A DNA stretch of 64,000 bases, taken from assembly GCA_943789485.1 (NCBI GenBank), contig CALSUH010000005.1, positions 62,001 through 126,000 on the forward strand, in the 5' to 3' direction. The notes beneath the pieces are model-generated. The model worked only from the letters and a program-made list of their open reading frames with translations. It was not told the origin of the DNA and did not search any database. The translations under genes and the position numbers were made by a program. The stretch comes from an uncultured Pseudomonadales bacterium. GTDB taxonomy: Bacteria > Pseudomonadota > Gammaproteobacteria > Pseudomonadales > Pseudohongiellaceae. This document shows positions 19,684 through 29,165 of this stretch, piece after piece; position 1 is the first letter of the stretch; each line of letters opens with the position of its first letter.

Positions 19684-20805
19684 ATGTCTACTGAAAGGCT
19701 AGCTGAAAACAAAAATCAGGTTTCGATCATCTGCCGCACACTAGGTCGCCCTGAATTGCAGCAGGCGCTTCGATCCATCTCCTCTCAAGACTATGCCAAT
19801 ATCGAAATCGTTTTGGTAGATGCAGCTGGTGAAAATTCCCTAGACTCGACAGCCGCCGGCGATCGTCCGCTTGTGTTAGTAACTACCGGCGTAGCTTTGA
19901 GTCGTTCACAAGCAGCGAATGCTGGCTTACAAGCAGCCCACGGAAAATATATTCAATTTTTGGATGACGACGACTGGATTGATTCAAATCATGTCAGTCA
20001 GTTAGTTAGTACTCTGGAAAGTAACGACGAAACAGCAGCGGCCTATAGTAGTACGCAGAAGACTAACGCCGCAGGCGACTCTCTGGACTATGTATTCAAT
20101 GAAGATTTCGATCCAATTCTGTTGATGCGAGACAACTATATTCCGATTCACTCCATCCTATTCGATAGTTTGCTACTCGAGAATGGCTGTAGTTTTGACG
20201 AGGCCTTCGACATTTATGAAGATTGGGATTTCTGGTTACAACTCAGCCAGCATACAAACTTTCAGCATATCGACTCGATTACAGCCTACTACAGAGAGGG
20301 CGGTGACTCCGATACGGCTGTCTCAGATGTTCGTCTACGCTATCAATCAGAAAATATCCTCGGTAAAGCCCGCGCCGCTATTTTTGAGAAGTGGCTGCCA
20401 AAGTGGACGGGTCAGCGGATGAATGCCCTCATCGGTCAACTTGATCAATCTGTATTGCTCTGTGAGCAGGACGCCCGAATACACAGCGAGCTGAAAAAAA
20501 ATGCGGAACTGCAGCATGAGATCGAAAAACGCGACACAAATATAATCGAACTCGATCTACATACTAATGAACTCGATCTGCGGATCAATGAGCTCAAGCT
20601 GCAGATACTCAACAACGTCTCGCAACTTGAGCAACTGAACTTGCATAGTAAGCAACAGGCTCAGCACCTCAGCGATCTGGAACGAGGACTAAATACAATC
20701 TACGACTCTGCAAGCTGGAAGTTAATGGGCCCAATTCGACGAGTCGGCCGAATACTCGGGGCGGGAAAAAATTCCAAAAGCGGCGATTCGGATTCGGACA
20801 AATAG
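19684..20805 (+). CDS. GT2 glycosyltransferase with C-terminal coiled coil
   Basis: A 373-residue protein with an N-terminal GT-A fold (about residues 10-230): VSIICRTLGRPELQQALRSI, ANIEIVLVDAA and the metal-binding FLDDDDW. After it comes a coiled coil (about 265-345) in which a short ELDLxxNEL unit is repeated nearly three times. It ends with SASWKLMGPIRRVGRIL, a short aromatic/proline motif that also occurs in the next gene. It should use a nucleotide sugar to build a surface glycan; the sugar cannot be told. There is a 2-base gap to the next glycosyltransferase, so they form one unit. Confidence 0.85.
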   Translation: MSTERLAENKNQVSIICRTLGRPELQQALRSISSQDYANIEIVLVDAAGENSLDSTAAGDRPLVLVTTGVALSRSQAANAGLQAAHGKYIQFLDDDDWIDSNHVSQLVSTLESNDETAAAYSSTQKTNAAGDSLDYVFNEDFDPILLMRDNYIPIHSILFDSLLLENGCSFDEAFDIYEDWDFWLQLSQHTNFQHIDSITAYYREGGDSDTAVSDVRLRYQSENILGKARAAIFEKWLPKWTGQRMNALIGQLDQSVLLCEQDARIHSELKKNAELQHEIEKRDTNIIELDLHTNELDLRINELKLQILNNVSQLEQLNLHSKQQAQHLSDLERGLNTIYDSASWKLMGPIRRVGRILGAGKNSKSGDSDSDK

Positions 20806-20807
20806 AC

Positions 20808-23800
20808 ATGGAACCTACAGTGCAGAGCGGTCAGCAGTCCGCCCTCCCAATTTGCTCTCTCATTATACCAACCAAGGACAAGCTCAATTTCCTGAAGCCT
20901 TGTGTGGAGAGCGTGCTAACGAGCGATGACATTGATTCGATCGAAATAATAATTATCGATAACCAGAGTGTTGAAACTGAGACAATACAGTATCTGCAAT
21001 CTTTAAGCCTTACGCCCAATATACGGGTGCTAAACTGGAACGACACCTTCAATTTTTCGGCTATAAACAACTTTGCGGTGGAACAATGCCAAAGTGACTA
21101 TGTCTGCTTTCTCAACAACGATATAGAAATCAAAGATCCCCAATGGCTCAGAAAGCTTCTGGCAGTGGCTGAGCTAGCTGATGTTGGGGCAGTTGGCTGT
21201 ACCCTTTTATATCCCGACTCATCCATTCAGCATGCCGGTATTGCCTTAGATGAAAAAACCATCGCCCAGCATATTGCTGTAGGTAAGAACGGCGACTTCC
21301 TGACAGAACAAGGGATTACCCTACCTTATGCCGTCGATGCGGTAACCGCTGCCTGCCTGGTTATGCGTAAGTCTCAATTCCTGCGGATGGGCGGATTCAA
21401 TGAAGACCAACTAGCGGTCGCGTTTAATGATGTCGACCTCTGCCTGCGTCTTGGCGACAAGGGGCTGGCGGTACTCAGCCACCCTGGGGTTGTATTGACT
21501 CATCACGAGTCCGTTTCCAGACAGAGTGACGAACTACCTGCCAATCGCAAGCGCGCCCTAAAAGAACATGCCTTCATGCAATACCGTTGGCGCATACGGC
21601 TCATCAATCATAGCTTCTCATCTGGCATTCCCGAGCTCATCCAAAATGCTGCACTGGTCAATGAGAAGGCGTCGAATTCCATAGCCGAAATAGCCAGGAA
21701 GGCAGCGGACAGGCTCTACCTGCAGGACAGCGCATCCCGATCAAGCTCGAAAGAGATGCGAAATATCTATTCGACCGCAGCAGCGCTGTCAGAGACACAG
21801 GACTATTTCCGCAACTTGCAGAGCGATTATAAAAATCTTGAAGCTCATGCAGAGCGGTTACAACGCGCACATGGACTCATCGAGAACTCCATCTTCTGGC
21901 GGATGACCTATCCTTTGCGCTTGCTAAAGAATGCGATCGCACCAGGTAGCAAGAAGCAAGCTACAGTGAACGAGCCACTGGCCATCGAGAATGCTGAGCA
22001 GGAGACGCGACAGATCGAAGGACAGCAACTAGAAAAACAAAAGCTCGATAGCTCAGCCAAAGGCGCGATAGATAAGTTTTTAGCATCTGCAGAGCAGCTA
22101 CAGTTTCCAGAAGCTGAGACTCCGCAACTTTCTATTGTACTGGTGTTCTACCAGCAGGCGCACCTGAGCTATCTCTGCCTGCAGGCGCTTCTCGAATTCG
22201 CGGATGTTTGTTACGAGCTAATCATAGTAGATAACAACTCCACTGATGAAACGGCCAAGCTTCTAAACAAGATTAACAACGCCACAATTATTCGTAACGC
22301 AGACAATTTTGGTTTCGTGAAGGCGGTGAACCAAGCAGCAGAAGTAGCGGCAGGCGAGTACATCCTTCTTTTGAATAATGATGCCCTTATAGAAAAGAAT
22401 ACTTTATCTAGTGCGCTGCAAGTAATCGAGTCAGACAAATCCGTTGGCGCTGTAGGTGCCAAGATCAAGTTACTCGATGGCAGCACACAAGAGGCCGGAA
22501 GTATTATTTTCAGCGATGGAGCATGTCTGGGCTATGGCCGCGGCAAAGCAACAGACAATTATGAATTTATGTTTCAGCGAGATGTTGACTACTGCTCCGG
22601 CGCTTTCCTGCTCTTCAGAAACAGTAGTTTCAAAGCGCTCGGTGGATTCGACCTCGACTATGCGCCCGCCTACTATGAAGAGTCTGATTTCTGTATTCGT
22701 TTGCAGAAACAGGGTCTCCGCACCGTTTATGTGCCCAACTCTCAAATCACTCACTATGAATTCGCCAGCTCCGGCGGAATGGAAGGTGCAAAAAAGCTGC
22801 AAGCTGAGCATCGCGAAGTACTCTGCACTAAACACGCGGACTATTTAGCGGAACAATTCACGAACGATGGCAGTAACGTTCTCCGTGCTCGTACCCGCAA
22901 CAATTTCCCAAACATACTCGTAATTGATGATCGCGTTCCTTACCCTAGCCTCGGAGCTGGCTATCCTCGATGCGCAAACATACTTTTCGAGCTGAGTAGG
23001 ATGGAACTCAATATTAGCTTCTATCCTCTTCTATTCCCTGAGGAGCAATGGGACGACGTCTACAAGACTCTACCCAACACGATTGAAGTCATTCTGGAAA
23101 GTGGCCATGACGAGCTGCAATCGTTTCTAACACAGCGAAAGGATTTTTATCAGTTCGTCGTAGTTAGTCGCGTGCACAATATGGAATTCTTCAACCATTG
23201 CCTGAGCTTGCAACCTGACCTGTTGGGCGACGCTAAGATCATCTACGATGCTGAAGCAGTATCCGCTCCCCGTGAGATACTGCGCAAGGAGTTCCTTGGC
23301 GAAACCCTGTCGGCCGAAGATCAAGCAGAGCTAATCGACAAAGAGTTGCAGCAATCGAAGCTGGCGGAAAAGATCGTCGCCGTATCAGACAACGAGGCCG
23401 AAATTTTCAAACGGCACGGCTATAGTGAGCCTGTCGTGCTTGGCCACACCCTTGCCAACAAACCTGGAAGCAACGGATTCATTCAGCGCAGTGGTTTACT
23501 ATTCGTGGGCGCACTTCGGGACGAGGGCTCTCCGAACGTCGATTCATTGCTCTGGTTTCTGATCAATGTCTTCCCAATACTCGAACAGGCCATTCCCGAC
23601 ATAAAACTTAATATTGTGGGTGACAATTCGGCGCCTTCGCTGGCGGCCATTGGCAAGGACAACGTCAACTTCACCGGCCGCGTCGACTCAATTGAGGAGA
23701 TATATAACGCCTCTCGTGTGTTCATCGCGCCGACGCGTTTCGCTGCAGGAATCCCACATAAGATTCACGAGGCAGCTGCGAAGGGGTTGCCCTCAGTGAC

Positions 23801-24008
23801 CACTGCGCTGCTTGCACAGCAGCTTGGCTGGCAGGATACAAAGGAACTGCTAGTGGGCGATACCCCTGAAGCGTATGCAGCGCAGTGTATTAAACTGTAT
23901 CAAGACCAAAATATCTGGCAGAATGTTCGAGATGCGGGCCTAACCGCGATAGCCAATGACTGTTCGCAAGAGGCCTTCAGGAAGAACTTAGCTGGGCTTT
24001 TTACCTGA
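20808..24008 (+). CDS. Three-domain glycosyltransferase (GT2-GT2-GT4-like)
   Basis: A 1066-residue protein. Domain 1 (about 10-260) is GT2: CSLIIPTKDKLNFLKPCVES, FNFSAINNFAVEQ and FLNNDIEI. A helical linker ends with SIFWRMTYPLRLLKN (about 360-375), similar to the tail of the previous gene. Domain 2 (about 440-680) is another GT2: LSIVLVFYQQAHLSYLCLQ, LIIVDNNSTDET, LLLNNDALI and ADYCSGAFLLF-like acceptor loops. Domain 3 (about 700-1066) is GT-B/GT4-like: LLFVGALRDEGSPNVDSLLWF, NVNFTGRVDSI and APTRFAAGIPHKIHEAAAKG. One chain may thus add several sugars in turn. It is soluble, with no membrane helix. Confidence 0.88.
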   Translation: MEPTVQSGQQSALPICSLIIPTKDKLNFLKPCVESVLTSDDIDSIEIIIIDNQSVETETIQYLQSLSLTPNIRVLNWNDTFNFSAINNFAVEQCQSDYVCFLNNDIEIKDPQWLRKLLAVAELADVGAVGCTLLYPDSSIQHAGIALDEKTIAQHIAVGKNGDFLTEQGITLPYAVDAVTAACLVMRKSQFLRMGGFNEDQLAVAFNDVDLCLRLGDKGLAVLSHPGVVLTHHESVSRQSDELPANRKRALKEHAFMQYRWRIRLINHSFSSGIPELIQNAALVNEKASNSIAEIARKAADRLYLQDSASRSSSKEMRNIYSTAAALSETQDYFRNLQSDYKNLEAHAERLQRAHGLIENSIFWRMTYPLRLLKNAIAPGSKKQATVNEPLAIENAEQETRQIEGQQLEKQKLDSSAKGAIDKFLASAEQLQFPEAETPQLSIVLVFYQQAHLSYLCLQALLEFADVCYELIIVDNNSTDETAKLLNKINNATIIRNADNFGFVKAVNQAAEVAAGEYILLLNNDALIEKNTLSSALQVIESDKSVGAVGAKIKLLDGSTQEAGSIIFSDGACLGYGRGKATDNYEFMFQRDVDYCSGAFLLFRNSSFKALGGFDLDYAPAYYEESDFCIRLQKQGLRTVYVPNSQITHYEFASSGGMEGAKKLQAEHREVLCTKHADYLAEQFTNDGSNVLRARTRNNFPNILVIDDRVPYPSLGAGYPRCANILFELSRMELNISFYPLLFPEEQWDDVYKTLPNTIEVILESGHDELQSFLTQRKDFYQFVVVSRVHNMEFFNHCLSLQPDLLGDAKIIYDAEAVSAPREILRKEFLGETLSAEDQAELIDKELQQSKLAEKIVAVSDNEAEIFKRHGYSEPVVLGHTLANKPGSNGFIQRSGLLFVGALRDEGSPNVDSLLWFLINVFPILEQAIPDIKLNIVGDNSAPSLAAIGKDNVNFTGRVDSIEEIYNASRVFIAPTRFAAGIPHKIHEAAAKGLPSVTTALLAQQLGWQDTKELLVGDTPEAYAAQCIKLYQDQNIWQNVRDAGLTAIANDCSQEAFRKNLAGLFT

Positions 24009-24041
24009 GTTGTCCGTGTATCCCTACAACCCTCGTAGCCA

Positions 24042-24977
24042 CTAAAAGCGTCTAGCCAAACGATACATTAGACGCTGCACAATACCAATTTTAATCCCCA
24101 TCCCTATGCAGAGTCGCAGGCATAACCTCTGTCGGCCAGACAGCTGTGGCCCATAGCGGCGATTAAACTCAGCCGCTTGAATAGCAACCTCGATCAAATG
24201 CTCATTGGGTTTACGCGCCAGTATTCTGCGCCACAGTGACATGCTGACAACGGATACCTTGGTAAACTTTTTCGCCCCGATAGCGTTATTGCTATGTTGG
24301 CGGTAATGCACCAAGGGAATATCCAAGTAAACTAATTTTCCAAATGCAGTAGCAACTAAAGCCAGCCACCAATCGTGCATAATTGCGTTTTCAGGAATCG
24401 GCAGTGCCTTCTCTGCTAGAGACTCATTAATCAGTGCGGTGCATCCTGTCACTAAATTGCTGATGACGAGATTGGTAAAGCTATTCCTCTCAATCTCTAG
24501 GCCTTGATAGTGAATCAAGGATTTCGCTATTACCGTATTTTGCTCGGAAACTACTTCGAGGTCGCTATGAACAAGTATGGGTAATGCAGAGTCGTTGCTC
24601 GCTTCCGTCGCCAGCATTGCCGCCAACAGTTTCTCTATTTTCTGCGGATACCATGTATCGTCCTGATCGCAAAACATCATATAGCTCGACGTCAGCCCTA
24701 GAGACTCTTTGTTCGTAATCACGTAATTGACAAGGAAGGCAAAGCCACCACTTGCTCCCCTATTTTCGCCACCGGGAGATAACAGGCAGATTTTTTCCGA
24801 ATGATCGCTAGCATAGCTCTCCAAAATGGAAACTGTTCTGTCATGGGACCCGTCGTCTCTCACTACCAGAATGAAATTCTTATGGGACTGAGCTAGTAGC
24901 GAGTCGAGCTGCTCGGCGAGGAATTTCTCCCCGTTGTAGGTCGAGAGCAATACAGCTATTTTTGTGTGTGCGCTCAT
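24042..24977 (-). CDS. GT2 glycosyltransferase
   Basis: A 311-residue GT-A enzyme with KIAVLLSTYNGEKFLAEQLDSLLAQ, LVVRDDGSHDRTV and MFCDQDDTWYPQKIEKL, the typical nucleotide-sugar and metal-binding sites. The pattern resembles rhamnosyltransferase-like GT2 enzymes of O-antigen clusters. The C-terminus is basic and hydrophobic and may attach to the membrane. It follows the next minus-strand glycosyltransferase by 6 bases and is convergent with the large plus-strand enzyme. Confidence 0.85.
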   Translation of the reverse strand: MSAHTKIAVLLSTYNGEKFLAEQLDSLLAQSHKNFILVVRDDGSHDRTVSILESYASDHSEKICLLSPGGENRGASGGFAFLVNYVITNKESLGLTSSYMMFCDQDDTWYPQKIEKLLAAMLATEASNDSALPILVHSDLEVVSEQNTVIAKSLIHYQGLEIERNSFTNLVISNLVTGCTALINESLAEKALPIPENAIMHDWWLALVATAFGKLVYLDIPLVHYRQHSNNAIGAKKFTKVSVVSMSLWRRILARKPNEHLIEVAIQAAEFNRRYGPQLSGRQRLCLRLCIGMGIKIGIVQRLMYRLARRF

Positions 24978-24983
24978 CTGTTA

Positions 24984-25955
24984 CTAAGCCAGAGTCTTCG
25001 CATCACGCATGCCGGAGCGAATATTTTGAAAATATTGACGGCGCTGCCCAGAGGTTATCAAGAGCCAGCTCGCCTTCAAAAAAAAGCGAATCATATCGCG
25101 CAACTTCCACCCCAAGGGAGAATAAACTGCGCCATAGAGATGAATTCTATTCCTACTCGAATAATAGATACGTGAGGGATTGTGCTGAGCAATTAATCCT
25201 GTTCTCACCAGAGGATTGGAACTGCGCTCGCCGATAGCGTGATAGAGCACGGCAGCATCGGTACCCACCAGGTCGAAACCGAGCGACTTAGCACGAAAGC
25301 ACCATTCCAGATCAATATTATCAATGAAGTAGCTTTCCTTCATGCCCCCCACCTCATTGATACATTTAAGAGTGAGCAAGGAACCGGAGGTAATCAAAAA
25401 ATCGGCAATGAAATGCCCCCCCTGGGCCGCAAAGGATCGATCAGAACGCCAGAAAACCTTGCTGAACAATTTAAAGGGTGTCTGGCGCATAGTCTGAGGG
25501 TTAATAATTCGAGGGCCTATTGCCGCTATTCCCTTCTCGCTGAAGCGGCTCGCTTCGATGTGCGCATCTACCATGCGCGTTATGAATAGGTCGCAGAGAC
25601 TACTGTCCTGATCGAACAGGAACACGTACTCATAATTGTTACAGCGCGCCCAATTGATACCGCGATTGAGAGCCTTTGCTAAACCTTCGTTCTCGCTCAG
25701 ACGGATTAATTCGATACAGCGCTTATAGACCATGATCGATGCTGCCAGCTCATCGATTGCTACGGATCCATTGTCGATGACCAGGAAATCTGTTTCCTTA
25801 TTAAGCTGACTAACGAGTTTCAGTAAGGCAGTTATATCGGGGTTATAGGTGACCACAACTGCGCAGCTACCCGCTTCGGCAGGATTAGTCACCTCATTAC
25901 CGTCGCTAGCTATCACCTGGCACTTCCGCTGAGACTTTGAGTCGAGAAGGATCAC
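24984..25955 (-). CDS. GT2 glycosyltransferase, rhamnosyltransferase-like
   Basis: A 323-residue enzyme with CAVVVTYNPDITALLKLVSQL, FLVIDNGSV, NRGINWARCNNYEYVFLFDQDSSL and a DNIDLEWCFRA acceptor motif, the layout of dTDP-rhamnosyl transferases of the RfbF/WbbL kind. The donor is inferred from the family pattern only. The start overlaps the upstream membrane-protein gene by about 50 bases, so translation is probably coupled. Confidence 0.83.
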   Translation of the reverse strand: MILLDSKSQRKCQVIASDGNEVTNPAEAGSCAVVVTYNPDITALLKLVSQLNKETDFLVIDNGSVAIDELAASIMVYKRCIELIRLSENEGLAKALNRGINWARCNNYEYVFLFDQDSSLCDLFITRMVDAHIEASRFSEKGIAAIGPRIINPQTMRQTPFKLFSKVFWRSDRSFAAQGGHFIADFLITSGSLLTLKCINEVGGMKESYFIDNIDLEWCFRAKSLGFDLVGTDAAVLYHAIGERSSNPLVRTGLIAQHNPSRIYYSSRNRIHLYGAVYSPLGWKLRDMIRFFLKASWLLITSGQRRQYFQNIRSGMRDAKTLA

Positions 25956-26400
25956 GGCTCGAGATGATCAGGAAATAAGCAATCGACAGTACGCCAAGGC
26001 CTAGGCCGACAACTACTCCCGCATCCACGATCCCACGCCAGGGCTGCGGTATGCTGCGAGCGATAAGTACAAAACAGATGATCATAGTCGTCAGCGCAAT
26101 GGAGAGAATTTGTCGCCTGCGGGTCGCATAGATGTAGCCCATACAAAAAAGTGGCGCGAGCAGCACATGCAGCGGTCGCGGATTGGTAGCAAGGTAACGG
26201 GCTCGAACTACCACTCTAGGTGCGAATCCCAGATGAAATCCCTTATAACCTTCCGCATAGGCCATGTAGATCACACTGAAAACCAAGGCTAACCAGTGGA
26301 CTTCGCTCATATCCGAATTTTCTAGCTCCAGAGCCACGGGCGCTAGCCTAAATATCGCGAATATCAGCAGGAATAAGACCCCGCCAATACCCCATGCCAT
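25906..26400 (-). CDS. Small multi-spanning membrane protein of the glycan block
   Basis: A 164-residue protein with four or five hydrophobic segments (GGVLFLLIFAIFRLAPVA, WLALVFSVIYMAYAEG, LLAPLFCMGYIYATRRR, LSIALTTMIICFVLIAR and VVVGLGLGVLSIAYFLIIS). The family is not recognised. The EGYKGFHLGFAPRVVVRARYL stretch (polar, between helices 2 and 3) may be a functional loop. The ATG at 26400 is preferred to an upstream TTG because an AAAGGAAT ribosome binding site precedes it. It heads the minus-strand glycosyltransferase pair and overlaps the next gene. Confidence 0.7.
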   Translation of the reverse strand: MAWGIGGVLFLLIFAIFRLAPVALELENSDMSEVHWLALVFSVIYMAYAEGYKGFHLGFAPRVVVRARYLATNPRPLHVLLAPLFCMGYIYATRRRQILSIALTTMIICFVLIARSIPQPWRGIVDAGVVVGLGLGVLSIAYFLIISSRDPSRLKVSAEVPGDS

Positions 26401-26640
26401 TCCAATTCCTTTCAATTTGATTCACTACCTCTATACGATACGACATTATAGCGGCTTTGCTGCAGAACCTGAAAAATCATTCAAGGGCGCCTCAGAGACA
26501 GCCTAGAGGCTTACTCCAGGGTTTGGGACATCGCTTCTGTAGATAAAGTGAGATATTATTTCGCCCTGTTATCGGCGGCCTTAATCCACTGGAATCATCT
26601 ATCCGCCCCCTGCGTTGCAACTCACTACAGGATTGATCGA

Positions 26641-27594
26641 ATGGGTGTAAAACTTGGTGTAGTGATGGATCCCATCGAATCCATCACTGTTAAGAAAGAC
26701 ACAACTCTAGCCATGTTATTGGCAGCGCAGAAGCGTGGCTGGGTAATCCACTATATGCTGCAGTCCGACCTGTATCTCGATCAGGGCCAATGCCGGGCGA
26801 CAATTCAAACCCTCTTGGTTAAAGATGACGAGAAGGATTGGTTCAGCCTTGGCAATAAGACCGATATCGCGTTATCAGAACTGGATGTCGTGCTAATGCG
26901 TAAAGACCCCCCGTTCGACATGGACTATATCTATTCCACTTACCTGTTAGAACAGGCACAACACGAGGGAACGTTGATCGTAAACGATCCGCAAAGCCTG
27001 CGTGACTGCAATGAGAAGTTGTTTGCCACTCAATTTCCCCAATGCTGCCCACCACTGATCGTTGCCTCTTCACAAGAAAAGCTAAAGGCATTTCACAGAC
27101 AGCACGAAGACGTAATATATAAGCCATTGGATGGAATGGGTGGCGCGTCAATCTTTCGAGTAAAGGCTGATGACCCCAACCTAAGCGTAGTAATAGAGAC
27201 ACTAACCGATAATGGCCGGCAACAGATAATGGCGCAGAAGTTCCTTCCTGATATCGTGAACGGTGACAAGCGCATCCTAATGATCGACGGCGAACCAGTG
27301 GACTATGCCCTCGCTAGAATTCCCGCTTCTGGGGAGACCAGAGGAAATTTAGCCGCCGGTGGCAGCGGCGTGGCACAGGAATTAACTGAGAAAGATCGTT
27401 GGATTTGCGAACAGATCGGCCCCGTTCTTAGAGAAAAGGGCCTAATCTTCGTAGGACTAGATGTGATAGGCGACTATCTAACCGAGATCAATGTCACCAG
27501 CCCAACTTGCATCCGCGAGATAGACAAGGCTTTTAATCTCGACGTAGCTGGCGACCTTATGGACTGTATTCAGGCAAAACTAAACGCCGCCTGA
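26641..27594 (+). CDS. gshB: Glutathione synthetase
   Basis: A 317-residue ATP-grasp enzyme joining gamma-glutamylcysteine and glycine. Signatures are KLGVVMDPIESI, VLMRKDPPFDMDYIY, DVIYKPLDGMGGASIFRV, GDKRILMIDGEP and NVTSPTCIREI. The frame is open another 31 codons upstream, but the ATG at 26641 gives the standard N-terminus. It opens the gshB-tonB-yqgE-ruvX series known from pseudomonads. Confidence 0.96.
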   Translation: MGVKLGVVMDPIESITVKKDTTLAMLLAAQKRGWVIHYMLQSDLYLDQGQCRATIQTLLVKDDEKDWFSLGNKTDIALSELDVVLMRKDPPFDMDYIYSTYLLEQAQHEGTLIVNDPQSLRDCNEKLFATQFPQCCPPLIVASSQEKLKAFHRQHEDVIYKPLDGMGGASIFRVKADDPNLSVVIETLTDNGRQQIMAQKFLPDIVNGDKRILMIDGEPVDYALARIPASGETRGNLAAGGSGVAQELTEKDRWICEQIGPVLREKGLIFVGLDVIGDYLTEINVTSPTCIREIDKAFNLDVAGDLMDCIQAKLNAA

Positions 27595-27623
27595 TCACAG
27601 CAAGATCCCAATGAGGCGACTCC

Positions 27624-28499
27624 ATGGTAACAAGCGATGAGGATCTTCTCCGAGAGCGCTTCGGCTTTACTGTGTTTCTTTCGGCTTGTGTTCATGCAAT
27701 TATAATTCTGGGTGTTGGTTTTACCTACCTTGAAGAACTGAATAGCGAGCCCGCTCTCGACATTACCCTGGCACAGTACAGAAGCGAATTCGCACCCGAG
27801 GAGGCTGATTTTTTAGCACAGGAAAATCAAATCGGCAGCGGTACACTCGATAGCCCTGCAGCACCCAGCACTCCCTTTAAATCCGACTTCAATGATGAAG
27901 TGATTCAAAAAATTGTACCGCTTCCGCAGGCACCAGAAATCGTAACCGAGACAGAGGTAAGAGACGCTGCCATAATCTCCTCGATTCAGAGCGAGCAACA
28001 GCTGCAGCAGCAACTTGATGAGATCGATCCCAAAGACCAGAGGCCTCTGTCTGAAGCCTCTACGCCCGATGATATAAGTCTCGCTATTGCTAGCCTACAA
28101 GCACAGCTCGATCTCCAACGTCAGGCCTATGCGAAGCGGCCTAGAAGATACACTATCTCCTCCGCCTCGACGAAAAAAAGCCATGACGCACTCTATTTGG
28201 ACAGTTGGCGCAGAAGAATCGAAGCCGTTGGCAATATCAATTACCCGCTTGCAGCAAGACAGCAACAACTCTACGGTAGCCTCAGAATGCTGGTCTCGCT
28301 ATTTCCAAATGGCGAGGTCTCAGAGATTCAAATATTGCAGTCCTCGGGGTATAAGCTCCTAGATCAAGCTGCAATGGATATCGTCAACATGGCTGCGCCC
28401 TTCGATCCTTTCCCGGAAGCAATGCGTGCCGAAGCTGATATACTGGAAATCATACGTACCTGGCGCTTCCACGAAGGAAATGCACTAACCAGTTTCTAG
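27624..28499 (+). CDS. TonB-family energy transducer
   Basis: A 291-residue protein with a short cytoplasmic N-terminus, one membrane anchor at about residues 14-31, a periplasmic linker that is glutamine/alanine rich rather than proline rich, and a C-terminal TonB domain (about 200-291): YPLAARQQQLYGSLRMLVSLFPNGEV, SGYKLLDQAAMDIVNMAAPFDPFP and a closing TWRFHEGN. It matches the TonB paralogue found between gshB and yqgE in pseudomonads, where it has been tied to surface motility rather than iron uptake. No ExbB/ExbD genes are nearby. Confidence 0.87.
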   Translation: MVTSDEDLLRERFGFTVFLSACVHAIIILGVGFTYLEELNSEPALDITLAQYRSEFAPEEADFLAQENQIGSGTLDSPAAPSTPFKSDFNDEVIQKIVPLPQAPEIVTETEVRDAAIISSIQSEQQLQQQLDEIDPKDQRPLSEASTPDDISLAIASLQAQLDLQRQAYAKRPRRYTISSASTKKSHDALYLDSWRRRIEAVGNINYPLAARQQQLYGSLRMLVSLFPNGEVSEIQILQSSGYKLLDQAAMDIVNMAAPFDPFPEAMRAEADILEIIRTWRFHEGNALTSF

Positions 28500-28574
28500 G
28501 ATACCTCTAAATAATTCCATGGCGCCCTCTAATCTCTCGATTCATAGAACTATTACTCACTATCATCCCAAGCA

Positions 28575-29153
28575 ATGAACGAAACTAATAGCCCATGTTA
28601 CCTAGAGAATCAGTTCCTGATAGCGATGCCGCGGATGAAAGATTCTTATTTCGCCAACACCGTTACCTATCTTTGGAGGCACAACGATGAAGGTGCGCTA
28701 GGCATCGTCATCAACAAACCATTGGAGGCCTGTGTTGCCGATATATTCGCCGAATTAGAGATCGAATGCAGCATAGAGGACGGGCCCTTTAGGGAAGAGG
28801 CGGTGCTAGCCGGTGGCCCTGTGGAACGCGACAAGGGCTTCATCATCCATGATGCCGGAAAGAACTGGGAGTCATCTATATCGATAACTGAAGAGATCAG
28901 TATCTGCACGTCGAAGTCTATCCTCGAGGACATAGCGAACGGCAACGGGCCCGAGAATTACCTTATCGCCCTGGGCTGTGCGGGCTGGGAGGCCGGCCAA
29001 CTTGAACGCGAGATCATTACAAATGCCTGGCTTACCGTCCCTGCTGACCCCGCGTTGATCTTCTCTAGCGACTATAAAAACAAGACACAGCGCGCAGCTT
29101 CTATTCTAGGCGTTGATTTGCAGCAGCTTGCTCCCGCCGCTGGCCACTCTTAA
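28575..29153 (+). CDS. YqgE/AlgH family protein
   Basis: A 192-residue protein with NQFLIAMPRMKDSYFANTV, GALGIVINKPLE, VLAGGPVERDKGF and YLIALGCAGWEAGQLEREI, the conserved blocks of the YqgE/AlgH family. The biochemical role is unknown although the name AlgH comes from alginate regulation in Pseudomonas. It precedes ruvX by 12 bases as in most gammaproteobacteria. Confidence 0.93.
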   Translation: MNETNSPCYLENQFLIAMPRMKDSYFANTVTYLWRHNDEGALGIVINKPLEACVADIFAELEIECSIEDGPFREEAVLAGGPVERDKGFIIHDAGKNWESSISITEEISICTSKSILEDIANGNGPENYLIALGCAGWEAGQLEREIITNAWLTVPADPALIFSSDYKNKTQRAASILGVDLQQLAPAAGHS

Positions 29154-29165
29154 ACTGGTTTACTC

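Noticed and set aside
22456..22848. 130-codon plus-strand frame inside the large glycosyltransferase gene
   Set aside because: It lies in a different frame within GT domain 2, with no start signal and no domain.
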